Shown here: positions 11,442 to 22,193 of the stretch, piece by piece | Position numbering within the stretch: the first letter of the stretch is position 1 | Layout: each line of letters starts with the position of its first letter | Assembly: GCA_039519185.1 (NCBI GenBank) | Contig: CM076850.1 | Span: 92,377,471 to 92,441,470 of the forward strand | Length of the DNA: 64,000 nucleotides | DNA from: Astragalus membranaceus | Taxonomy: Eukaryota; Streptophyta; Magnoliopsida; Fabales; Fabaceae | Direction of reading: 5' to 3' | Position numbers and translations under genes: made by a program | Notes under the pieces: model-generated | Seen by the model: only the letters and a program-made list of their open reading frames with translations | The model's database searches: none | What the model was told of the DNA's origin: nothing

Positions 11442-11689
11442 AGAGTTAGGGTAATATTGTGGGAGCCATAAGAAGAGGGCCTTCACTCATAAATACTTAG
11501 GAACACTTAATGTTTCCTTTTTGTGTTAGTGAATTAAGGTTGACCTGCTGGATTGTACAGTAGAAATAAATAGAAGTTAAGTCCACTAACTTGCTACTGA
11601 ATTAAATGGGTATAGTGTGACTGAATTTGATCCATGAATTAGTAGTTAATAATTCAATATACATCTGGTAATTTGATCCATGAATCAAA
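11442..11689. other. Non-coding spacer after CACTA-1
   Basis: The first bases after the CACTA terminus are TAG, the probable 3-bp target copy. The partner on the left is lost. I see nothing else here. Confidence 0.4.
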
Positions 11690-11934
11690 TAACCTTGGTT
11701 CTACCTCGGTGATAAGAACCATGCGCCATAGCTGCCACACGTCAGCCATTCTTTCTTTCATCACATTAACCCTAGGATGCGATCTTTTTTGAGATTCTTG
11801 TTGCAGTGACTAATACTCTGATTTGTGAGGAACCTCCCCACCAAACATAGGGATGGCTTCGTTGCAACATTCTCCTCACCTTCCGCCTCCCCAAACTCTA
11901 ACTCATCTTCCTCTCGTATAGTCAAACGCTCCAT
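11690..11934 (-). pseudogene. LINE ORF1 N-terminal fragment (DUF4283-type)
   Basis: From an ATG at 11934 the minus strand encodes an acidic start (IREEDELEFGEAEGEE), then LCLVGRFLTNQSI, which is the hallmark beginning of the DUF4283 domain found in ORF1 proteins of plant LINEs. The frame ends with TGA at 11761. In a shifted frame, sequence resembling the next part of the domain (VMKERMADVWQL, then VLITEVEP) continues to about 11690, where similarity stops. It is therefore a truncated, frameshifted ORF1 start with no ORF2 attached. The assignment is by motif recognition. Confidence 0.6.
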
Positions 11935-12577
11935 TGTTGTTTGGAAACTAAAACAACTCAGTATGTAGAAGAAAAGAAAACAAGAACTGTCTCACCTTTT
12001 GGAGAGAAAATTCACTCTCACACATTCAGGTAAGACATGTTATTACTTGTACTAACGAAAAACATATTAATACTTGTAACGATTAATTACTCAGTTACCG
12101 TTGAGCCACTAAGATCATGAAGCAACCAATAATAGTCTTACTGAATACTTAGTCAAAGTCATTCCTTGTTAAAAGACACCCATATTTAAAAGAAGACAAA
12201 ACTTATTAATAACATTTTAAATTTGAGACATCAACCTATCATTCTTTCTCTACATAATAGAAAGACTCATATTCTAAAATTCAAATAATTATATGGTTCA
12301 ACTTAAAATCAGTCCTACAAACACACATGAACAAAAGAAATTTTGTGACTTCTCTTTCATAACTTGTTTAAAAATCTAACTAACACTAACTAGTGCAACA
12401 CGCCTTTTTACTAATTTGACTTTATTATATTTTTTAGAAACATATACTTTTTTTGAACCTTTAAAAAAAACAATTTATGTCGTAAATAAAAACTCAATTT
12501 TTACCACTTAAAAAAGGATATACATGAATGGTAAAGATGGTGAAGACAAATTTCATGACAATGAAAGGAATAAATGA
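11935..12577. other. AT-rich non-coding stretch
   Basis: This probably includes the 5' leader of the LINE ORF1 fragment on its left side. There is no gene or structured repeat that I can support. Confidence 0.4.
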
Positions 12578-12586
12578 TATATTATA

Positions 12587-12966
12587 GGCTAAATATATAT
12601 TTTGGCCCTTTATCTTTGGGGTTGTGGTCACTTTGGCCCTTTATCTTTTTTTTTTCTCATTTTAGACCCTCATGTTTTTTGTGTGTGTCATTTTGGCCCC
12701 TGCCGTTATCATTTTGGTCCCTTATGTTTTTAATTGATTTCATTTTAGTCCCTTATGTTTTTAATTGATTTCATTTTGGGCCCTTATGTTTTTAATTGAT
12801 TTCGTTTTCGTCCTTAAAAATTTGCCTAAAAAAACATAAACATAACGACAGGGGCCAAAATGACACACACAAAAAACATGAGGGTCTAAAATGAGAAAAA
12901 AAAAAGATAAAGGGCCAAAGTGACCACAACCCCAAAGATAAAGGGCCAAAATATATATATTTAGCC
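12587..12966. mobile_element. Foldback MITE with 9-bp target-site duplication
   Basis: The left arm starts GGCTAAATATATATTTTGGC and the right arm is its near-perfect inverse ending ATTTAGCC. The two arms (with GGCCCTTTATCTTTGGGG, TTTTAGACCCTCATG and so on) pair over most of the 380 bp. The flanks at 12578-12586 and 12967-12975 are both TATATTATA, a 9-bp direct duplication. A 9-bp duplication with long inverted repeats points to a Mutator-type non-autonomous element. The reading frames on either strand are by-products of the palindrome. Confidence 0.85.
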
Positions 12967-12975
12967 TATATTATA

Positions 12976-13149
12976 CCTTAAAGGTATCCTTCATGAAGCA
13001 CTCCTTTCAACAAACAAAACAAAAAAACTAATGTTTGTCGGTGGGAGTACCCATTATAGAAACAAAAGGGGGGTGCGAGACTCGAAAAAAATAAATCTAA
13101 GAAGTAATGCTAATATAAGGAAAAAAAATATAAAAAAAAATTATTTTTT
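12976..13149. other. AT-rich non-coding spacer
   Basis: There is no gene or recognisable repeat. It separates the foldback element from the 130-bp repeat array. Confidence 0.4.
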
Positions 13150-13931
13150 AAAGTGGTGATTTGCACTTTACATATTTTGACAAAGAATTAAAAAATTTCA
13201 CCAAATGAGTTATTGAGGAACGAAATTCGCGTATTTGAACAGTTAAAAAAGTTTCTAACCCTATAGTACCTAAAACACGGTAATTAGCATCACACTTTAC
13301 GTATTTTGTCACGAAATTAGTTTTTTTTTCACCAAATCGGTTATTGAGGAACGAACATCACCTATTTGAACATCTAAAACTTTTTTCGGACTCTAAAGCA
13401 CTTCAAAAAACACTACTTAGGGTCGCACTTTCTGTGTTTGGTCATGAAATTATTATTCTTTTTCACCAAACAGGTTATTGAGTAAAGAAATTCGTGTACT
13501 TGAACAGTTAAACTTTTTTTGAACCCTAAAGTACTCCAAAACACACTGCTTAGCATTGCACTTTACGTAATTTGTTATGAAGTTATTTCTATTCTCACCA
13601 AATCAGTTGTTGAGCAATGAACTTCAATATTTGAGCATCTAATTAAAATTACTTTTGAATTTTAAAGTACCTCAAAACACACTGCTTAGCGTCACTCTTT
13701 ATGTATTTTGACCCAATTATGATTTTTTTATTATATAAAAAAAGCTAAAAAATTAAAATAAAGAAATAAGAAAAGCGGATGGGGTGTTTTCTTGCGAAGT
13801 CAACGCTGAAGTGCGAGATTCGCTTTAAGTATCCAAAACACAGTGCTTAGCATCACACTTTACGTATTTTGTCAACAAGTTAATCTTTTCCCACCAAAAC
13901 CTCAAAACACACTCCTTAGCGAGCACTTTCC
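13150..13931 (+). repeat. Array of diverged ~130-bp tandem repeats (locus A, left part)
   Basis: At least four units follow the plan CACCAAATCGGTTATTGAGG, then GAACNTC, TATTTGAACATCTAAAA, ACTCTAAAGTACCTCAAAACACACT, and GCTTAGCGTCACACTTTACGTATTTTGTCA. Units begin near 13200, 13330, 13460 and 13595. The last part contains an AT-rich TTTTATTATATAAAAA block followed by a GCGAAGTCAACGCTGAAG block. The same order recurs at 23427-23905 and 43877-44235. The array ends abruptly at about 13931, inside the phrase GAGCACTTTCCATA, where CACTA-2 coding sequence begins. Confidence 0.75.
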
Positions 13932-14212
13932 ATATACCCAGCTGGTGTGCCCATATGCCCTGTTGTATACGCATTTGGTTGGCTCATAAAATGCCCATGT
14001 GATGGTAAATGATACCATCCGGGGCCAGATGGAGACGGAGGTCGTGGGGCAATCGGAGCGGTAGCTGGTGGGTCCACAAACGTATGACCCATCATATTCC
14101 CAATATTAAGTACCATCTCACGATTACGCCTCCAATTAGGAGGTTCATCGGACATAGTCTGCTTCCCTTTATGATGACGACTAGGTGGGCCAGAACCTCC
14201 TCCTGGATGCAT
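13916..14212 (-). pseudogene. N-terminal fragment of a Pro/Gly-rich CACTA second-gene product
   Basis: The 98-residue frame begins with MHPGGGSGPPSRHHKGK, then a Pro/His/Gly-rich stretch (APRPPSPSGPGWYHLPSHG). It lies downstream of TNP2 on the same strand, where CACTA elements carry their second transposase gene, whose proteins often start with such a low-complexity region. The last five codons and the stop come from the adjacent 130-bp repeat, so the gene is truncated at the junction near 13931. No conserved transposase domain remains. Confidence 0.5.
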
Positions 14213-14567
14213 ATTTATGAAAAAATAGAAACGAAATGTGATACTAATAAAATTAATGATATATTTATAAATAAGTTAAAGAAAGTAAATTAACAAGAAC
14301 AATATTGATATATTAATGATTCTAATAAATTTAAAGACAACATAAGGAGTCAACATAAGTAGACAATAGAAGAAAACACAAGAACAATAATGACTCTAAT
14401 AAATTTAAATACAACATATGATTAATCAAATAATTCATCATCATTCTCTTATTCATCTTACAGAATTAAAATGATCTTTCATTCTCTCCAACTTACAGAT
14501 AATGAAAGGAATATTCTGTTCTATCTTAATAAGATCATCCCTTCTCAATGTTGAAGAGCACATATTT
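14213..14567. other. AT-rich spacer inside CACTA-2
   Basis: This AT-rich non-coding sequence lies between the TNP2 remnant and the second-gene fragment. It may be the intron or intergenic region of CACTA-2. There is no signal on either strand. Confidence 0.4.
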
Positions 14568-16671
14568 TTAAAAAAATTGTCTCACTTCAATAAGTGGTTC
14601 CAAAACACACTTTGGTAATGAATTCAAAGCAATTGGAAGCAAACACTCCATGAATACATGACAATCATGACTTTTCATCGCATACATCTTCCCGGTGTTC
14701 ACATCAGCACGTCTTGCAAGGTTAGAAGAATAACCATTTGGCATCATCAATCCTTTCAACCATCGACAAACATCTTTCGCTTCATCTGGTGTTAGAAAGT
14801 ATTTGGCTTTGGGTTTTAACATCTTCCCATTAGGCATTTCCACCAAATTCAAATCGGATCGATGTTTGCTACAGTAAAGAACAGAATCCAATCTAGCCTT
14901 ATTATTGTCTTTGGTTTTATCTTTCACATTCATCACAGAGACAAATATGTTGTCAAAGAAATTCTTCTCGATGTGCATAACATCGAGATTGTGCCTCAAC
15001 AGATTATCTTTCCAATATGGGAGATTCCAAAATATGCTTTTTTTGTCCAATTGTGCACCCGTCCATAACCATCCAGCCGGGTGAGCTCCCCTACCTCTGT
15101 GGCTTGTGGCAAATCCATAACTCTGCTCCAGATTTCACCTGATGTCAACAAAGGCGGTGATCCATCAATTTCAACTACCCCTTTCTTGAAGGCCTTCTTG
15201 TTCTTTCTAAATTTATGATCTTGCGGTAAGAATCTACGATGCGAGTCAAACCAAGAACTCTTGCCCCCGTACTTTAGCGTAAACGCCTTTGTGTGTTCCA
15301 TGCAGTGGGGACATGCCAATTTACCGTGAGTCCCCCAACCAGACAACATACCATAAGCAGGACAGTGGTTAATTGTCCACATAAATGTGGCTCTCATCAT
15401 AAAATTCTTCTTTGGTGCTGCATCATATGTCAAAACTCCCAATCTCTTAAGATCATCAATCAGAGGTTCCAAAAAGATGATCAATGTTAGCTTTTGGATG
15501 GACCAGGTATCAAACAAGCGAAAAACATATACGGTTTAGTCATGGACATCTCAGGAGGAAGATTGTAAGGGGTAACAATGACTGGTCAACAAGAGTAGGG
15601 TGACGCCGATGCTTGGATATATGGAGTAAATCCATCAGAGCACAAGCCAAGCTGAACATTCCATGGGTCTGAGGCAAAATCTGAATGCACTTAATCAAAG
15701 TGCTTCCACGCTAGCTTCACCGTCAGATGGGTGGCGTAAAATGTCTGAGGTACGCCTATTGTCATAATGGCAAGTCATTTTCTGCGCAATTTCGGTCGAT
15801 GGAAACATTCTTTGCAACCTTGGAACTATAGGCAAATAGAACATCGACTTTACATGGATATGTTTATAATTACGTTTTTCCCCTTTACGATCATGATACT
15901 TCCGCTTTCCACAGAATTTGCATTCAAGTAGCTCAACATCGTTTTTACCAAATTCGTTGTTGTAAAACATGTGACCATCCTCACAACAATCAATCTTCTT
16001 AAATTCCAATCCCAGCTTCGAAACTAACATATGTGCTTCATAATAACTTTTTGGCAAATTATCCTTATTAGGTGCCGCTTCCAACATCATTTCTGTCACA
16101 TAGTCTAAACCCAACACAGAAATATTACGCAAGAACTTGAGAGCTAAAAGTTTCACACACATAGATAATTTTGACTGTGGCGAGCCTTCAAACAACTGTT
16201 TGTTTGAATCTCTTAACAAATTATTAAAATTTTGTGTTTCTTCATTTTGGAAGTTCACCATGATCGTCATACTGAGGCTCATCAAATGGTACATTCACCC
16301 TGAGACCATCACAAATCATGTTTTCCATCGACTCAAAAATTTCATTACGTGGAACACCAACACCAGAACTGCTTGAAGCCCCTACCTCAAAATTTGGACG
16401 TCGTTGTTCTCCATGGTCCACCCAAATCCAATAATTAGGCCTAAACCCCCAATGGTACAAGTGCTCCCTGATTTCATTATCGGTCCTAATAGGTACACCG
16501 TCGCATTTTAAACATGGACATCTAACCCCCATTTTCCCATTTAGCCAATTGATGTCGCCACGCTACCACAAGAAACTGTTCAACCCCAATTACAAAAGAT
16601 TCCTTCAAACCCGCTCTTCTGGGAAATAACCGATCATACACCCAATCACGATTAAATTCATACCAATTCAT
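14568..16671 (-). pseudogene. TNP2-like CACTA transposase, inactivated
   Basis: Reading on the minus strand from an ATG at 16671, the transposase-associated N-terminus is clear (FNRDWVYDRLFPRRAGLKE, then WRHQLAKWENG). A frameshift joins it to VRCPCLKC near 16520. The next long frame has LKFLRNISVLGLDYVTEMM and the FCGKRKYHDRK region. A gap with shifts follows near 15520-15695, then the TNP2 core (TINHCPAYGMLSGWGTHG, ACPHCMEHTK). A frameshift near 15045 leads into SIFWNLPYWKDNLLRHNLDVMHIEK and the DUF4218 start (MKSHDCHVFMECLLPIAL). The DUF4218 end and DUF4216 are missing. The family cuts CACTA ends. Three or more frameshifts and the missing C-terminus make this copy dead. It is clearly a different CACTA lineage from the copy at 3770-6786. 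Confidence 0.85.
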
Positions 16672-17680
16672 CTACACGCATTTAAGAAAACGTGTTAGAT
16701 TCCCTTAACAATCCCAAAAACCTATCAAGTTAGTGGCATCGATATGATCTCAGTGGAGATGATTTCGAGCCGAATATGGTGGTTAAGGACAAAACAAACA
16801 AAATCCTTTTCCATATAAGTAGTTAAGGAAGTTATTTCTAACTCCCAACCTTAAAATTGTTAGTATCGTCTCGCAATTATCTCAATGGAGATGATTTTGA
16901 GCAAAATATGGGGGTGAGGGACAACACCTCACCCTTTTCCATCAACAACACACAGTCATCTAACCTAGGGTTCATCAAAACAACAATTAAACACTTTTCA
17001 ATTAACAACTCTAAAATAATAGACTTTTCAATAACACATTTCAATTAACATCTCTAATTAAGTCTTGCTCTAACAATAAACACTTTTCAATTTCAACAAT
17101 TTAACACAATTAACAACATACACAATTTTCGATTTCAACAATTTTCAATCTAACTCTTCTCAACAATTTCAATTTAACAAATTCAAATTTACTTTTCAAT
17201 TACTAACAACAATCATCTCTAACATAGTTTCCCAAACAACATTCACTTCTAACAACAACAAATTTATTTTAACTCACATTTCACACTCAATCCTACAACC
17301 TTTAAAACACCAAGTTTATTTTACAACAACAACAACAAATTCTAACTCACATTCAACACTCAATTTAACTCACATTTCACAAAAAAGCTTAATCCTAACA
17401 TTCAATTCTAACTCACATTTCACAACAACACTCCATTCTAACACACAACAACGACAACAACAACAAATTTATTTTAGAAACTAACCGTTATGAGATTGAG
17501 GTCCGGTGACGATGACACTCCGGTGCGCACTCCGGTGCGGTTGTTAGACTTCAAACACCAACAATTTCAATACTAAATCATTTCAATTCAGGCAAAAAAC
17601 ATAAATCAACACAAATTCATTAAAAAATCAAAATCAAAACAATATCATAAAAATAAAAATCAAAACCTACAAAAGGGAGA
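16672..17680. other. 5' non-coding part of CACTA-2
   Basis: A/C-rich sequence with many AACAACAA and TTTCAATTAACA runs. It lies upstream of the transposase on the minus strand, so it is probably leader and intron of the CACTA-2 transcript. I see no gene. Confidence 0.5.
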
Positions 17681-18080
17681 GCTCCGGTGGTGGTGGTGAT
17701 GATGATAGTCCACTTCATAGGAGAGAGAGAAGTGAAGTTCATGTTGGTGGTGGTGGTGTGGTGGAAGGTGGAAATAAGAAGAGAGAAAGAGGAAAGAAAT
17801 TGGGGGTCAGAGGAGGAATTCGTATCTGAAGAGAGAGAGAGAGTAGAGGAAGAGGAGAAGAGGTTGTAGATGATGGTGGTTGTGTGGTGGTGGTGGTGGT
17901 GGTGGTGGTGGTTGTGTGGTGGTGGGTTAGGGTTCGTAGGTGAGAGAGAGAGAGAGTAGAGGAAGAGGAGAGGAGGTCGTAGGTGATGGTGGTTGTGTGG
18001 TTGTGATGGTGGTGGTTGTGGTGGTTGTGTGGTGGTGGTTGTGTGATTAGGGTTCGTAGAAAGAGGAGAGAAGAGTGAGT
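17681..18080. repeat. Low-complexity (GGT)n / (GAGA)n region
   Basis: Long GGTGGT/GTGGTGGTTGTG tracts alternate with GAGAGAGA and GAAGAGGAG tracts, including two related copies of the GGTTCGTAG…AGAGAGAGAGAG block. This generates artificial His/Pro-rich minus-strand and Val/Glu-rich plus-strand frames. On the minus strand it is a CT- and CACCA-rich leader just upstream of the CACTA-2 gene. Confidence 0.8.
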
Positions 18081-18139
18081 GGAGAAACAAGAGTGAGGAA
18101 AGTTGTTATGTCTGAGATTCTGATTTGGAAAAAAAAATT

Positions 18140-18442
18140 AGCCAGGGATTTAGCGACGGATGGTCCGTCGCTAAATGTTGCACAACCTTCCAAAACTCTG
18201 AACGGTCAAAAATCATTTGCGAGGGACGCTATTTCCGTCGCTAAAAACCTGTTTCAATTTTAGCTTTCCTGCCCAACCATTAGCGATAGACTGGCCGTCG
18301 CTATTGCCTAAATTTCCGTCGCTAATTCTCAAAAGTACGACAGACCCTATTCCCTCGCAATGTCCGTCGCTAATGCCAGTTTTTGCAACGGAACATTAGT
18401 CCCTCTCTAATGTCTGTCGCTAATAACCCTTTTTTTGTAGTG
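18140..18442. repeat. CACTA-2 subterminal repeats and terminal inverted repeat
   Basis: At least six copies of CCGTCGCTAA or TTAGCGACGG-like motifs lie between 18150 and 18425, and the terminus is at 18430-18442. These are presumed binding sites for the element's own DNA-binding protein. Confidence 0.8.
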
Positions 18443-18746
18443 CTTCTCTTATATATCCTTCACGTAGCTCATTTCTAGCCAATGTGAGACTAACCACTCA
18501 CACTTGAATTCCCAACACTCTCCATCTCAAGTGAGTCACCCACATCGCTATAGCTTTAATCCAAAATAGGATCCACTACCCCGCTCCCCCGCCAAACCGG
18601 GCCATGGCTTTGATACCAGTTGTTGGGGGGTTCTGGGGAGCACTAGGAGCAGCATCGGGCTAATAACCGGACCACTAGGAGACTTGGACGCCACATCTCC
18701 ACCCAATATCTTAAGGAATTAGGATCCACTACCCCGCTCCCCAACA
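18443..18746 (-). mobile_element. TRIM-like miniature LTR element, truncated by CACTA-2
   Basis: On the minus strand a 126-bp LTR-like unit runs from 18746 (TGTTGGGGAG) to 18621 (CCCCAACA), with TG...CA ends. Two bases later is TGGTATCAAAGCCATGG (18618 down to 18602), which fits a primer-binding site for initiator tRNA-Met. A short non-coding internal part leads to a purine-rich tract (GAGATGGAGAG, 18528-18518). After that TGTTGGGAATTCAAGTG starts the second LTR at 18517. That LTR is cut at 18443 by the CACTA-2 terminus. Tiny LTRs, a PBS, a PPT and no coding capacity define TRIM elements. The two LTRs are not simple copies of each other, so the exact architecture is uncertain. Confidence 0.6.
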
Positions 18747-18832
18747 CAGTTATTGAGGAAAGAACTTTGCGTACTTGAAAAGATAAATTCTTTTCTAAAC
18801 CTTAAACTACCCCAAAATACACTACTTAGCAT
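18747..18832 (+). repeat. ~130-bp repeat unit (locus A, right part)
   Basis: Starting directly after the CCCCAACA end of the TRIM-like unit, CAGTTATTGAGGAAAGAACTT, ACTTGAAAAG and AAACTACCCCAAAATACACT follow the 130-bp repeat plan. The same junction occurs at 43876/43877. The match stops near 18832. Confidence 0.7.
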
Positions 18833-20657
18833 CACAAAAGTAACCCAGATTTGGAGAGCTCTTGGGCAATTCACCTAAAGTGATTGGTGGTGGTATACTT
18901 TACCTTTTTTTTCCTTATTAGTCGTTGGAGTAATTGTAACTATCAAAAAATAGTAGGAAAGGACTTTTTGAATTTTGAATGGAGATGCAACCAAAGTTTA
19001 ACTATAGGAACAAACATTGATAAATCCTTATGAAAATATAAGGGTATTTGCATATCAAATTTAGGTTCAAAAGTCGATTATGCGTTGAGAATGTATTAGC
19101 ACCTCACGACATCCTTCATAACGAAGGTTATCATTTAATTAATTGTGTAAACAAATGTTAACTTGAAAATATATTTATTTTATTATTTTTGGTTGAGAAT
19201 TATGAAAATTCCAATTGAAATTAAGACTTAATGAAAATTATTTATTTTTGTGTGTGACAAAGGTTTGGCCCCTGCTCCTACGTATCGATCTCTGTGTGTG
19301 ATGGAGAATCAAAAGCCACATTGTTCTTGGGTAGAAAAGTTTGTGTCTTAGTATTTTTCCAAGTACTGTTTTATGTTATTTGAGGTCTTTTGAGACGTAC
19401 AACCTGGGAAGCCTCGATAATCCAAAACATACCAAGTATCCATATCTGACACTGACACGTGCCCGATACGCCAAGATACGTACCCAAGGAGTATTCTGGA
19501 ATTTCATTTTGTTTTCCAAAAAAAAATGTCTTATACATGGGGGATACATGGCTGATACTCATGGGATACAACTAGCTTATATGGAACGCACAGGATACGA
19601 CATGCTTATATGGACAAACTATAAAAAAATATTAAATCCTAAAAAGGGTTACTACATATGTTAATTAGCAATTTTTTCCTAAAAGGGGTTACTACCTTAT
19701 GAATAAATCGTGGCTACTTTCTGAAATGTTTAACCCTACCAAAATTGTCAAACATGAGTCTAATGTGGCAGCCACACACATTGGAATGCCACATGGCCTT
19801 TTTATTTTAAAAATATTATGTATTTGTTAAAAAAATGGAGAATCCTTGGAACCCTACTTCTGCCTTCTCTATCTTCGACATGTTCGTGATCCCTAAGCCC
19901 ATCTTAGGAACACTATTAACATCTCAAGATCAGAGAGAGAGAGAGAGTTGGAAAAGTTTTCTATATTTTTTTTATTGATTGAGTAAAAATAAATTTTGTT
20001 ACAACTCAACTGTACAAGAGATAAAAATCCCCTTAAATAGTATTAGGCATAAGCTATGACAGTTACAACTAATTAACCAAAGCTAACTCTATTACAGTTA
20101 AATGACTGAGCTGAATAGTAAAGCTATTGTTAATAAGGGAAATGATGTACAAAGCACTAACACTGCTAAGGGATTGAATGAGGCAAAAGTGAGACATGGC
20201 GCCCTTGGCACCCAAGGCACGAGCGCAACACATGGATGCCGAGTCACGGGCGTGGCACATGGATACCAGGGCATAGGCGCAACACATGATGAGAAAGGGA
20301 GCAACATGAATGAGGGGCCTGGTGCCTGATTCGTGAGAACAAATCACATGGGAGAGAGAAATGGAGCCCGTGGTAGTGGCGCCATTTGATTGGTGCATAG
20401 GGAATATTTGGGATCCTAGGATCTTGTGGCAACAAATTTCTTGGTTTTTCTAGGAGCTTTTCCTAGTTTATTTTACTATGAAATGAAGCACACTATGGTG
20501 CATTGTAGTCTAGAGTCTCTCCTATATATTGTAGTACTTTCTTTCAGCTCAAACTATCAGTGAATCATTACTTCATTTGATCAAACATTCTCTTATATTT
20601 CAATGGCTTTTATCACTATTTCCTCCTTTGATTTATTTTATTCCGCATATTTTAAGA
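18833..20657. other. Non-coding; the right part is probably the 5' LTR of the copia element
   Basis: There is no gene on either strand. About 19430-19610 has degenerate GATACATGG/GATACG phrases of a dispersed non-coding repeat, and 19939-19954 is a short (GA)n run. The last few hundred bases before 20657 should be the 5' LTR of the following copia element, because they end just before a primer-binding site. I could not identify the LTR start because the second LTR is missing. Confidence 0.4.
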
Positions 20658-20731
20658 TGGTATCAGAACATCTGCTCTGATTACCTTGTTTGTTTTCTGC
20701 TTTATTCATCTTTTTCTAATGTTCTATAAGC

Positions 20732-21745
20732 ATGGCAAGAAACAAAAATAGTGGCAGTGGCTCTGGTGTGACCAATCCGACACCCAAAGATCCTCCTCAG
20801 GATCAGTCCAGTCCCTATTTTGTTCATCCTAGTGATTGCCCTACTACTGTGACAGTAACACCTGTGTTGAGTGTCAATGGATCTAATTATCATAGTTGGT
20901 CTCGCTCTATGAGAAGGGCTCTAGGTGGAAAGAATAAGTATGATTTTGTTGATGGCAGCATCACATATCCTGATTCCTTTGATACTAGCTATAAGGCTTG
21001 GAGTAGATGCAATATGCTTGCACACTCATGGATCATGAACTCAGTTTCTGAATCAATAGGACAAAGCATAGTATTTCTTGAAAATGCTATTGATGTTTGG
21101 AATGAACTTAAAGAAAGATTTTCTCAAGGAGACCTCATAAGAACATCTGAATTTCAATGTAAAATTTACTCCGAAAAACAAGGCTCATTATCTGTAACAG
21201 AATTCTTTTTAGAATTGAAAATTTTATGGGAAGAATTAGAGTCTTATATGCCAGAATCTAGGTGTGGATGTCCGAGAAAATGTGTTTGCATTACTGGTAT
21301 AGAACTTGCACATAAACACCATGAATTGAGTAACGTTATTCGTTTTCTAATTGGCCTAAACGAGAACTTTGCTATGAAATGATCACAGATTCTTTTAATG
21401 GAACCACTTCCAAAACTGAACAAGATACTCTCTATGGTAATCCAATATGAAAGGCAATTTTGCAATACTGATGACTCTAAAAACTTGGCTGCTAATGTTG
21501 ATATGAAGAAGGGACAAAATCGTTTTGGTAAAGGGAATTATTCAGAAAATTATGCAGGCAACAATGGTAGCAGAAACACAGGCAAGGTATGCACTCATTG
21601 TGGGAGAATTGGCCATACCATCGAAACATGTTACAAGAAGCATGGGTTTCCCCCAACTGGCAGAAGAATGTCTCTAGTGTCACTGGCTCTAGTAGTGATA
21701 TGGAGGATCCTAAAGATGATGATGATGGCAAGACAATAGGAATCA
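20732..21745 (+). pseudogene. Copia gag (Retrotran_gag type) with zinc knuckle
   Basis: The frame from the ATG at 20732 has the copia gag start (TPVLSVNGSNYHSWSRSMRRAL) and the gag core (DVWNELKERFSQGDLIR). An in-frame TGA at 21380-21382 interrupts it after LNENFAMK. The same frame then continues with LLMEPLPKLNKILSMVIQ and the nucleocapsid knuckle CTHCGRIGHTIETC (C-x2-C-x4-H-x4-C). A frameshift near 21652 moves the reading into the frame carrying the protease. Gag packages the element RNA into virus-like particles. The nonsense codon looks like a CGA-to-TGA change. Confidence 0.8.
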
Positions 21746-22193
21746 CAAAAGAGCAATATGAGAAGCTAGTCAACATGCTGCAAGCAACCACAACATCTCA
21801 AGGTAGCAATTCAGCTGAAAAATCAGTTAACATGGTCACACATTGCTCTTTCCCTTCATTTGAGAACAACTCAGGTAGTATTTCTCTCATTTGTGCTTTG
21901 AATTCTAGCAACTTAGGCCTGTGGATTATAGATTCTGGTGCAAGTGTCCATATATGTTCTTCTCTTAGACATTTTAAGAGCTATGTTCCCATTAAGTCTG
22001 TTAGTATAAGATTGCCTAATGGTCATAAAACCTATGCTAGATTTAAGGTCACAATTCAATTCTCACCCAAATTGTACTAAATTGATGTACTTTATGTACC
22101 ACAATTCACTCTAAACTTGATATCTGTCCCTAAATTGATGACTGACCTAAAGGTCAGAGTTTTTTTTACATTCCTAAATGTTAAATACAAGAT
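21653..22193 (+). pseudogene. Copia aspartic protease region
   Basis: After a linker that includes GITKEQYEKLVNMLQ, the frame reaches LWIIDSGASVHIC, the D-S-G-A active-site motif of the copia protease, at about 21923. It stops at 22080. A shifted frame keeps VLYVPQFTLNLISVPKL, the typical sequence between protease and integrase. The enzyme would process the Gag-Pol polyprotein. The breaks make it non-functional. Confidence 0.75.

Larger units (their letters stand above)
13932..18442 (-). mobile_element. CACTA-2: 3'-truncated CACTA transposon on the minus strand
   Basis: The right-hand end reads TTTTTTTGTAGTG to 18442, the inverse of a CACTACAAAAAAA terminus. Next to it lie subterminal repeats with CCGTCGCTAA / TTAGCGACGG. 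Downstream on the minus strand are a low-complexity leader, a TNP2-like transposase and the start of a proline-rich second gene. The other terminus is absent. The element stops at about 13931 in the middle of the 130-bp repeat family, so the distal part was lost by deletion or recombination. It lies within a TRIM-like LTR whose sequence resumes at 18443. Confidence 0.8.

Noticed and set aside
17620..18090. A 156-residue His/Pro/Thr-rich minus-strand frame
   Set aside because: It arises from GGT and GAGA low-complexity tracts in the CACTA-2 leader, with no start context or domain.
20069..20435. Overlapping Cys/His/Ala-rich minus-strand frames and a plus-strand counterpart
   Set aside because: No family resemblance. 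The region lies just upstream of the copia primer-binding site and is probably LTR sequence.
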